A stretch of DNA of 64,000 nucleotides from Methylobacillus glycogenes JCM 2850 (GTDB lineage Bacteria > Pseudomonadota > Gammaproteobacteria > Burkholderiales > Methylophilaceae). The position numbers and the translations under genes are program-made. The notes beneath the pieces were generated by a model that had not been told where the DNA came from, searched no databases, and was given only the letters and a program-made list of their open reading frames with translations. The stretch is taken from assembly GCF_000617925.1 (NCBI RefSeq), contig NZ_BAMT01000013.1, forward strand, positions 1-64,000, read 5' to 3'. Below, piece after piece: positions 57,692-64,000 of the stretch; position 1 is the first letter of the stretch; the number at the start of each line of letters is the position of its first letter.

Positions 57692-58789
57692 ATGAAAAAA
57701 AATCTGATTGGCCTCGCAATTGCTAGTGCATTTGCATTCTCTGCAGCTGTTGCAACAGCTGACGAAGTTGCTTACGACGGTGCTTGGTATGCATTGCCAG
57801 GCGTTAACGTTATGCACGCTGATAGCGACCTCGAAGCCAAGCCACGTAGCGTGGGCGGTTTCCTCAAGTTTGGTAAGGAAATCAGCGAACACTGGGATAT
57901 CCAAGTTGGTCTGAGCCACAACAGTGCTGGTAACGATTTTGAAGGCGTAAGCGGTAAGTACCGTCAAACCCTGTTCGGTGTTGATGCTCTGTACCTGTTC
58001 AGCCGTGACAAATTCCGTCCATTCTTGCTGGCTGGTGTTGGCGCTGCGCGTAACAACATCGACTACAGTGTTGCTGGTACCGATATCGGTGGCAAGAAGA
58101 CTTCCTGGATGGCTAACGTAGGCTTCGGTGCACAATACCTGTTCAACGAATCCTTCGGTCTGCAAGCTGACTTGCGTCACGTTTGGAGCCGTGCTGAAGT
58201 GGATGATATTCCTGCTGTTGGTTTCAGCGGTGGTACACACACAATCGGCAACACCTACCTGAACCTGGGTGCTATCTTCCGCTTTGGTGCTCCTAAGCCA
58301 GCTCCAGTGGTTGAGCCTACACCTGAGCCAGTTGCAGCTCCTGAATCAGCTCCAGAGCCAGTTGCTGAAGCAGCTCCAGCTCCAGTTGGCCCAGCTGAGC
58401 CAGCATTCGAAAAGGTAACTCTGTCCTCCGAAGTTCTGTTCGGTTTCGACAAGGACAACCTGAAGGAAGAAGGCAAGGCCGCTCTGAACAGCGACGTTGT
58501 TGAAAAGCTCAAGGCTCATCCAGAAGTTGAACTGGTGCTGATCACTGGTCACACTGACCGTATCGGTGATGCTAACTACAACCAGAAGCTGTCTGAGCGT
58601 CGTGCTAACACAGTTAAGAAGTATCTGGTTGCACAAGGTATCGAAGAAAGCCGTCTGCACGCAGTTGGCAAGGGTGAAGCTGAGCCTGTAGCTGAGTGCA
58701 CTGGCGTTCGTGGCAAGAAGGCGATCGAGTGCCTGCAACCTAACCGTCGTGTTGTGGTTGAAATCGAAGTACAACGCGCTGGCGAGTAA
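57692..58789 (+). CDS. OmpA-family outer membrane protein (beta-barrel plus OmpA peptidoglycan-binding domain)
   Basis: 365 aa. Signal peptide (NLIGLAIASAFAFSAAVATA), an eight-strand barrel at residues ~25-195 (YLFSRDKFRPFLLAGVGAAR, GFGAQYLFNESFGLQADLRH), a Pro/Ala/Glu linker (PAPVVEPTPEPVAAPE) and an OmpA_C domain (VLFGFDKDNLKEEGKAAL; ITGHTDRIGDANYNQKLSERR; NRRVVVEIE) holding the conserved Asp and Arg for peptidoglycan. Codon choice is strongly biased (GCT, GTT, CTG), unlike its neighbours, pointing to very high expression. The ribosome site is AGGAGTTAAATCGA. Confidence 0.94.
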   Translation: MKKNLIGLAIASAFAFSAAVATADEVAYDGAWYALPGVNVMHADSDLEAKPRSVGGFLKFGKEISEHWDIQVGLSHNSAGNDFEGVSGKYRQTLFGVDALYLFSRDKFRPFLLAGVGAARNNIDYSVAGTDIGGKKTSWMANVGFGAQYLFNESFGLQADLRHVWSRAEVDDIPAVGFSGGTHTIGNTYLNLGAIFRFGAPKPAPVVEPTPEPVAAPESAPEPVAEAAPAPVGPAEPAFEKVTLSSEVLFGFDKDNLKEEGKAALNSDVVEKLKAHPEVELVLITGHTDRIGDANYNQKLSERRANTVKKYLVAQGIEESRLHAVGKGEAEPVAECTGVRGKKAIECLQPNRRVVVEIEVQRAGE

Positions 58790-58806
58790 TATCTAGCCCA
58801 GCTGTT

Positions 58807-58836
58807 AAAAAGCCCCGCCTAGCGGGGCTTTTTTAT
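58807..58836 (+). terminator. Rho-independent terminator of the OmpA-family gene
   Basis: AAAAGCCCCGC (58808-58818), a 3-base loop and GCGGGGCTTTT (58822-58832) with further T. It lies 19 bases past the stop. Confidence 0.92.
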
Positions 58837-58900
58837 ATCTCTAGTTTGTATTCATAACTTCTTCCATGACGCATCACATGACCCATTGGACGCTAATCAA

Positions 58901-60262
58901 ATGAACGACTATCCCGCAGAGGCTCAAGCTGTCGCGAGCATCATAGAGGCGCGCTGGGTGGTGCCTGTAGTCCCGCTGGGCACAGTGCTGGAGCAGCATA
59001 GCGTGATTGTGGATGCTGCTGGGCGCATACAGGATATTCTGCCAACGATAGATGCGAGATTACGCTACCGTGCCACACAAGTAGTGGTGCTGGATGAGCA
59101 TGTGCTGATTCCTGGCCTGATCAATTTGCATACCCATGCCGCCATGACCTTGCTACGAGGTTTTGCTGATGACCAGCCTTTGATGCGTTGGCTCAATGAG
59201 TTCATCTGGCCTGCGGAAAAACGCTTTGTGTCGGAGAAGTTTGTGCGGGATGGCAGTCTGTTGGGCTGCGCAGAAATGCTGGCGGGCGGCACCACCTGCT
59301 TCAGCGATATGTATTTTTATCCGCAAGCCGTGGCCGAGGCTGCGTTGCAGTCCGGCATGCGTGCCAATGTTGGCTTGGTGGTGATGGAGTTTGCCACCAG
59401 CTATGCGCGCGACGCAGAAGATTATCTGCAAAAAGGTTTGCAGCTCAGGGATGCATGGCGTGATCAGCCCTTGCTCAGCGCCAGCCTGGCGCCGCATGCG
59501 CCTTATACGGTAGAAGACAAGACCTTTGAAAACGTGGTGACTTATGCTGAGCAGCTGGGCCTGAATATTCACACCCATTTGCATGAAACCAGGACTGAGC
59601 TGGAGGAAAGCCTCAAGCGCTACGGCGTACGTCCCTTGCAGCGTCTGGAGAGTCTGGGCGTGTTGGGGCCTAATTTTGTGGCGGCGCATGGCGTACATCT
59701 GGAAGCGAGCGAGATGCAAGTGCTGGCAGAGCATGGCTGTCATATTGCGCATTGCCCGGCATCCAACCTCAAGTTGGCCAGTGGCATAGCCCCGGTCACT
59801 GCCTTACGCCAGGCGGGTGTTAATGTGGCCATAGGCACTGATGGCGCTGCTAGCAACAACCGTCAGGACATGTTTGCCGAGATGCGCCTGGCGGCATTAC
59901 TCGCCAAGGGTGCAAGCGGAGATGCCGCCAGCGTATCCGCCGCCGAGGCCCTGGCGATGGCTACGATTAACGCTGCGCGAGCACTGGGGCACGATGCCAA
60001 TATAGGCTCGTTAGAAATTGGCAAAGTGGCAGACATGGTCGCGGTAAAATTATCCGCGACCGAGATACAACCCTGTTTCAATCCCATCTCACAACTGGTA
60101 TACAGTGCTGGACGCGAACACGTGACCCAGGTTTGGGTGGCAGGCAAGCTGCAATATCAGCAGCTGGAAGGGCAGGTCGGCATATTTGCCAATATTGAGC
60201 CTGCTGAATTAAAGGAGATTAGTACTATATGGCAAGCCCAACTGAGCCAGTCGCTGGCATGA
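58901..60262 (+). CDS. mtaD: TRZ/ATZ-family amidohydrolase (5-methylthioadenosine/S-adenosylhomocysteine deaminase type)
   Basis: 453 aa. Metal-dependent amidohydrolase with [19 protein letters not shown] (HxH metal pair), [34 protein letters not shown] and [14 protein letters not shown], the usual metal-site order of MtaD. The likely reaction is deamination of methylthioadenosine or S-adenosylhomocysteine. ATG 58901 is chosen; a TTG at 58886 is in frame. Its end overlaps the ubiG start, and mtaD-ubiG-gph is a common betaproteobacterial string. Confidence 0.88.
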   Translation: MNDYPAEAQAVASIIEARWVVPVVPLGTVLEQHSVIVDAAGRIQDILPTIDARLRYRATQVVVLDEHVLIPGLINLHTHAAMTLLRGFADDQPLMRWLNEFIWPAEKRFVSEKFVRDGSLLGCAEMLAGGTTCFSDMYFYPQAVAEAALQSGMRANVGLVVMEFATSYARDAEDYLQKGLQLRDAWRDQPLLSASLAPHAPYTVEDKTFENVVTYAEQLGLNIHTHLHETRTELEESLKRYGVRPLQRLESLGVLGPNFVAAHGVHLEASEMQVLAEHGCHIAHCPASNLKLASGIAPVTALRQAGVNVAIGTDGAASNNRQDMFAEMRLAALLAKGASGDAASVSAAEALAMATINAARALGHDANIGSLEIGKVADMVAVKLSATEIQPCFNPISQLVYSAGREHVTQVWVAGKLQYQQLEGQVGIFANIEPAELKEISTIWQAQLSQSLA

Positions 60263-60951
60263 ATGTAGATCAGGCTGAACTGCAGAAATTTGCCGAGCTG
60301 GCACATAAATGGTGGGACAAGAATAGTGAATTCAAGCCCCTGCATGAAATCAATCCGCTGCGTCTTAACTACATAGATCAATATGCCAGCCTGGCAGGCA
60401 AGGAAGTGCTGGATGTTGGCTGCGGTGGCGGCATACTCTCAGAATCCATGAGTGAACGCGGTGCCAAGGTCACAGGTATAGATCTGGGTGAAAAAGCGCT
60501 CAAGGTGGCGCAATTGCATCGTTATGAAAGCGGAGCCGATGTGGATTACCGCCTGATCTCGGTTGAGGATCTCGCCAGTGAAAGGCCGGAGAGCTTTGAT
60601 GTGGTGACCTGCATGGAAATGCTGGAGCATGTACCAGACCCTGCGGCTGTGGTGCGTGCTTGTGCTCGTCTGGTACGTCCCGGTGGTCAAGTGTTCTTCT
60701 CAACACTGAACCGTAATCCCAAGTCTTATCTGTTTGCTGTGCTGGGGGCTGAGTATGTGCTCAAGTTACTGCCCAAAGGCACGCATGAGTATGAAAAGTT
60801 TATCAAGCCGTCAGAGCTTGCCAGTTGGGCGCGACAGTCTGGTCTGGATGTGCAGGGAAGCAAGGGCATGACTTACAACCCGCTAAGCAAGCGTTATAGC
60901 CTTAATGATGACGTCTCGGTCAATTACTTGTTGCGCACCGTGAAGAGTTGA
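60229..60951 (+). CDS. ubiG: Ubiquinone biosynthesis O-methyltransferase UbiG
   Basis: 240 aa. Adds both O-methyl groups in ubiquinone synthesis. The SAM site is [20 protein letters not shown]; post-motifs are [18 protein letters not shown] and [17 protein letters not shown]. The N-terminal [20 protein letters not shown] is specific to UbiG. ATG 60229 overlaps the end of mtaD; ATG 60259 is an alternative. The stop overlaps the gph ATG (ATGA). Confidence 0.96.
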   Translation: MASPTEPVAGMNVDQAELQKFAELAHKWWDKNSEFKPLHEINPLRLNYIDQYASLAGKEVLDVGCGGGILSESMSERGAKVTGIDLGEKALKVAQLHRYESGADVDYRLISVEDLASERPESFDVVTCMEMLEHVPDPAAVVRACARLVRPGGQVFFSTLNRNPKSYLFAVLGAEYVLKLLPKGTHEYEKFIKPSELASWARQSGLDVQGSKGMTYNPLSKRYSLNDDVSVNYLLRTVKS

Positions 60952-61682
60952 TGGAAAGCGAAATGGACATGATGCGTGGACTGGTGTTGTTTGATCTTGA
61001 TGGTACCCTGGCTGACACAGCACCAGATTTGGGGTTGGCACTTAATTTGCAGCGTGAGCGCCATGGCTTGCCCATGCTGGATCAAGCTGTGATACGTCCT
61101 TATGCCTCACACGGCTCCAAAGGTTTGCTGGGCATAGGCTTTGACTTGACGCCGGAAAGCCCGGAGTTCGCTGCAATGCGCGATGAATATCTAGCGCTGT
61201 ATGACGAAGTATATGTGCGTGCGCCGACTTTGTTTCCCGGCATGGCAGATTTACTTGAGCGCATAGAAAACAGCGGTTTGCGCTGGGGCGTAGTGACCAA
61301 CAAGCCCAGACGCTTTTCCCAGCCACTGCTGGAGGCCTTGGCGCTAGATCAGCGCATGGCCTGCCTGGTGTGTGCCGATGATGTCAGCCGTCCCAAACCC
61401 CATCCCGAGCCCATGTATCTGGCCTGCTCTCAGGCCGGAGTATTACCCAAGGATTGCATTTATATAGGCGACGCAGAGCGCGATATTCAGGCTGGCCAAG
61501 CCGCGGGTATGCCTACGATAGTTGCCTTGTATGGCTATCTGGATCTGCAGGATCAACCCTGGAGCTGGGGCGCTAGTTACGTGGCGCATCATGTAGATCA
61601 GATAGAAACTTGCCTGGTAGCCTGGCAGCAAAGCCTGGAGCCGGAGTTTGTTGCGTCTATAGATGAGGAAGCAGGGGCCTGA
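60951..61682 (+). CDS. gph: Phosphoglycolate phosphatase (HAD family)
   Basis: 243 aa. The HAD nucleophile motif is LVLFDLDGTLADTAPDL; motif II is WGVVTNKPRRFSQPLL; the Lys of motif III is in VSRPKPHPEPMYLAC; motif IV is IYIGDAERDIQAGQAAGMP. The last motif and cap size fit Gph, which clears 2-phosphoglycolate. It follows ubiG with overlapping start, as in relatives. ATG 60951 or 60972 could be used. Confidence 0.93.
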   Translation: MESEMDMMRGLVLFDLDGTLADTAPDLGLALNLQRERHGLPMLDQAVIRPYASHGSKGLLGIGFDLTPESPEFAAMRDEYLALYDEVYVRAPTLFPGMADLLERIENSGLRWGVVTNKPRRFSQPLLEALALDQRMACLVCADDVSRPKPHPEPMYLACSQAGVLPKDCIYIGDAERDIQAGQAAGMPTIVALYGYLDLQDQPWSWGASYVAHHVDQIETCLVAWQQSLEPEFVASIDEEAGA

Positions 61683-61703
61683 TCAGATCAGTCTGGTGGA
61701 TCA

Positions 61704-61730
61704 ATCCGGCAGATGAGGTATCTGCCGGAT
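61704..61730. terminator. Hairpin between convergent gph and recR
   Basis: ATCCGGCAGAT (61704-61714) pairs perfectly with ATCTGCCGGAT (61720-61730), loop GAGGT. A short T-run follows on the plus strand, so it probably terminates gph transcripts and may act on recR. Confidence 0.7.
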
Positions 61731-61767
61731 AGTTTAGGCACTTGGTAGGTTGTTTGGACGCTGAGCG

Positions 61768-62367
61768 TTAACGCACGTTGCGCCGCTCCAGCATGGCTTG
61801 CGCCAGGGTGCCGCTATCCACATGCTCGATTTCACCGCCCATGGGCAGGCCACGCGCAATACGGCTGACACGCAGGCCACGTGAGCTGAGCAATTCGCTG
61901 ACGTAGTGCGCAGTGGCTTCACCTTCTACAGTGTAGTTGGTGGCCAATATCACTTCCTGGATTTGCCCGTCCTGGGCGCGTTTTAATAGTTTGTCGAGAT
62001 GTATATCCCTAGGCCCGACCCCATCTAGCGGCGACAACCTGCCCATTAAAACAAAATACATGCCCTGGTAAGCCTTGGTTTGCTCCAGCATCATCAGATC
62101 ACTAGGCATTTCCACGACGCACAGCAGAGAATTGTCACGGTTGCCTGCATCGCAAAGGGGGCAGATTTCCTGCTCGCTGAAGTTATTGCATAGCTGGCAA
62201 TGACTGACTACCTGCAAGGCCTGGCCCAGCGATTGCGCCAGCAGGCCTGCACCCTTGCGGTCACGTTGCAGTAGGTAATAGGCCATGCGCAAGGCAGATT
62301 TGGGGCCTACACCTGGCAAGCAGCGCAAGGATTCTACGAGTTGCTCCAGCGCAGGAGGATTGCGCAT
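61768..62367 (-). CDS. recR: Recombination mediator protein RecR
   Basis: 199 aa. Helix-hairpin-helix start ([20 protein letters not shown]), a four-Cys zinc finger ([16 protein letters not shown]), the Toprim domain ([17 protein letters not shown]...; [17 protein letters not shown]) and the Walker-like end ([16 protein letters not shown]). It loads RecA at gaps with RecF/RecO. It is the last gene of dnaX-ybaB-recR, read on the minus strand. Confidence 0.97.
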   Translation of the reverse strand: MRNPPALEQLVESLRCLPGVGPKSALRMAYYLLQRDRKGAGLLAQSLGQALQVVSHCQLCNNFSEQEICPLCDAGNRDNSLLCVVEMPSDLMMLEQTKAYQGMYFVLMGRLSPLDGVGPRDIHLDKLLKRAQDGQIQEVILATNYTVEGEATAHYVSELLSSRGLRVSRIARGLPMGGEIEHVDSGTLAQAMLERRNVR

Positions 62368-62371
62368 GGGC

Positions 62372-62698
62372 TTAGAAAGGCAGCTTCATGCCGGGAGGAA
62401 TCGGCATGCCAGCCATCAGGCCACTCATGCGCTCCTGGCTGGTAGCGTCAGCCTTGCGTGCGGCATCATTGAAAGCGATCACTAGCAGGTCTTCCAGCAT
62501 ATCCTTGTCATCAGCATAAAGACTATCGTCTATGCTGATACGTCGCACTTCGTTTCTACAGGTCATGACAATCTTGACCAAGCCGGAACCTGCCTGGCCT
62601 TCAACTTCTACCGAGGCCAGTTCTTCCTGGGCGCGCTTCATATTGTCCTGCATTTGCTGGGCCTGCTTCATCAGGTTGCCCAAGCCACCTTTCATCAT
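62372..62698 (-). CDS. ybaB: Nucleoid-associated protein YbaB/EbfC
   Basis: 108 aa. The Met/Gln-rich coiled start ([20 protein letters not shown]), then [20 protein letters not shown] and [17 protein letters not shown] are the family pattern. Dimeric DNA-binding protein. It lies 4 bases from recR and 12 bases after dnaX, the classic arrangement. Confidence 0.96.
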   Translation of the reverse strand: MMKGGLGNLMKQAQQMQDNMKRAQEELASVEVEGQAGSGLVKIVMTCRNEVRRISIDDSLYADDKDMLEDLLVIAFNDAARKADATSQERMSGLMAGMPIPPGMKLPF

Positions 62699-62710
62699 GG
62701 TGTATTCCTT

Positions 62711-64000
62711 TTATGTGGGTTGATAAGGTTTGATGCTAGATGGAATGATCTGGGCACCAAGATCTTGAATCAGTGCCTGAACAAAGCCATCTGTGTGGAT
62801 AGCGTTTTCGGCATGCGACTGCAAAGCGGCTTTTTCCTGGCTCATCTGCTGGGCAGGGGTGTTGCCGCTACCGCCCTGGGCAAAGCTGAGCTTGATCTTG
62901 CGACCAAAGTGCTGTTGCACAGCAGCCTGCAGTTTTTCTTCATAGCCCATGCCCAGCAGATGTTTCTGCGTGGGAGGTACGGAGAAGGCGATAGAGTCTT
63001 CATCGAAACTCGCCACTTCACAATTTTGAGCCAAGGCACGCGCCAAACCGAGCTTGAGCCTATCTACCAAGCCACGCCAATCGCCATCGAATTGACGTGT
63101 GAGTCCACCCAGATTTTCACTCACAGCTTCAGCGGCCACAGGCTTGCTGGCGCTGAGCTCAGTATTCGGCTGGGTAGTATGCGGTGCGTTGGTCTGACTA
63201 TCCCCCTGTCCTGAATCCTGACTTGAGTAGTCAACAGGGGCGTGGTCTGGGGCATGACGCTGAGCATAGCCAGGCTCAGCATAGCCTTCTTGTACTTGTA
63301 ACTCACGCTCTGCATGCTGAGTCGTCGCGTTCAAAGACGGCTGGGGCAGGCGAGGAGCGATCTCTCTCTGTGCCGCCGCAGGCTGGGCTTGCGATGGGCT
63401 AGCTGTGTAAGCATTTCCAGTGGCAGTGTTTGCAGCGGCTAATGCTGAGGTGGCACTGCTAGGTGCAGCTGTAGGCATTGCTGGACTGCTATTTACGGGT
63501 TGGGGCGCATGACCAGCAGACAGTGGTGTTCCAGGTTTGCGGCCACTGCTTTTCTGTTCACCGGGGCTAAACGCCAGCATGCGCAGCAAGGCCATGGTAA
63601 AGCCTGCATATTCATCAGGGGCCAGCCCGAGGTCGCGCCTTGCCAGTAGGGCAATCTGGTAATACAGCTGGACTTCTTCCGCGCCTATATCGGCAGCTAG
63701 CTCCAGCAAGGCCTGGCGTTCGGGATGATCCTGGGCAATGGTGCCAGGCACCGTCTGCGCGATAGCGACCTGGTGCAATAGGTTGGCGAGATCGTTCAAT
63801 GCAGCATCAAAAGAGATGGCACGCTGCTCCATGGCGCTGGCCTGGCTCAGCAAGGCATTGCCATCACGCGCTACCAGCGACCTCAGCAGATCAAACAAAT
63901 AGCCCTGGTCTATGGCGCCCAGCATGGCGCGCACTTCTTTTTCGTTTACGCTGTCACCGCCGTAGGCGATGGCTTGGTCCAGCAGTGAAAGTGCATCCCG
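62711..64000 (-). CDS. dnaX: DNA polymerase III subunits gamma/tau, C-terminal part (5' end outside window)
   Basis: Open to the window end on the minus strand, 429 codons visible. The first residues (RDALSLLDQAIAYGGDSVN) are the end of the ATPase clamp-loader module, followed by domain III (LLRSLVARDGNALLSQASAM). A long Ala/Pro/Ser/Gln linker spans ~150-280. The tau C-terminal domain (WRGLVDRLKLGLARAL, EDSIAFSVPPTQKHLLGM) contacts the polymerase core. Walker A and zinc module lie outside. ybaB and recR follow. Confidence 0.95.
   Translation of the reverse strand, partial: RDALSLLDQAIAYGGDSVNEKEVRAMLGAIDQGYLFDLLRSLVARDGNALLSQASAMEQRAISFDAALNDLANLLHQVAIAQTVPGTIAQDHPERQALLELAADIGAEEVQLYYQIALLARRDLGLAPDEYAGFTMALLRMLAFSPGEQKSSGRKPGTPLSAGHAPQPVNSSPAMPTAAPSSATSALAAANTATGNAYTASPSQAQPAAAQREIAPRLPQPSLNATTQHAERELQVQEGYAEPGYAQRHAPDHAPVDYSSQDSGQGDSQTNAPHTTQPNTELSASKPVAAEAVSENLGGLTRQFDGDWRGLVDRLKLGLARALAQNCEVASFDEDSIAFSVPPTQKHLLGMGYEEKLQAAVQQHFGRKIKLSFAQGGSGNTPAQQMSQEKAALQSHAENAIHTDGFVQALIQDLGAQIIPSSIKPYQPT

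Noticed and set aside
1..64000. CRISPR array, prophage or insertion sequence
   Set aside because: No regularly spaced repeats, transposase, integrase or phage structural genes were seen on either strand.

Overview
The window looks like chromosomal DNA of a methylotrophic betaproteobacterium, probably family Methylophilaceae. Three things point there. Betaproteobacterial housekeeping neighbourhoods are intact: ndk-rlmN-pilW-rodZ-ispG-hisS-yfgM-bamB-der, hfq-hflX-hflK-hflC-DUF2065-hisZ-purA and dnaX-ybaB-recR. Directly behind purA is a four-gene block tied to tetrahydromethanopterin/methanofuran cofactor chemistry (flavoprotein, DUF6513, DUF447, MfnB). The proteins also read like those of that family. 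The genus cannot be fixed by reading alone. No insertion sequence, prophage or CRISPR array was seen.

Layout: 1-2158 response-regulator tail and a histidine kinase with an HNOBA-type N-terminus. 2580-6075 repeat-rich lipoprotein and an FhaC/ShlB-type outer-membrane transporter. 6168-7511 gdhA (minus). 7512-8543 long intergenic region with one candidate small membrane peptide, then tRNA-Leu(CAG). 8674-12179 rnr and rlmB. 12436-23284 ndk to der, with two peptide-type ABC ATPases inserted between hisS and yfgM. 23400-26145 bamD (minus), rluD, pgeF. 26242-28390 radical-SAM/DUF4130 DNA-repair pair under an SOS-like palindrome. 28387-28749 VOC protein. 28785-36687 (minus) heme uptake locus: 73-aa protein, two PEP-CTERM paralogs, TonB receptor, HmuS, HmuT, HmuU, HmuV, with a Fur box at its head. 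36955-39148 ZIP transporter and rimO. 39271-46226 hypothetical protein, TetR regulator and an RND efflux operon. 46414-47811 gltX. 48148-54377 hfq to purA. 54385-57609 C1 cofactor genes. 57692-61682 OmpA-family porin, mtaD, ubiG, gph. 61768-64000 recR, ybaB, dnaX (minus, runs off the window).

A pervasive feature is broken reading frames. I count about 22 single-base-type frame breaks in 18 genes, several of them essential (ispG, bamB). Nearly all are repaired by restoring one base in a two- or three-base homopolymer, which points to sequencing or assembly error rather than gene decay. Frame-broken genes are therefore listed as single loci and the break is stated.

The most interesting biology is the iron/heme locus. 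A Fur box heads a minus-strand cluster whose first products are a 73-aa protein and two homologous secreted PEP-CTERM proteins, followed by a complete heme import and use pathway. The two PEP-CTERM proteins are candidates for surface heme capture or storage factors. Second is the SOS-like 34-bp dyad overlapping the start of the radical-SAM gene paired with a DUF4130 protein that lacks the UdgX domain. Third is the lipoprotein/FhaC pair, in which the apparent partner of a two-partner secretion pore is a repeat lipoprotein rather than a normal TpsA exoprotein.
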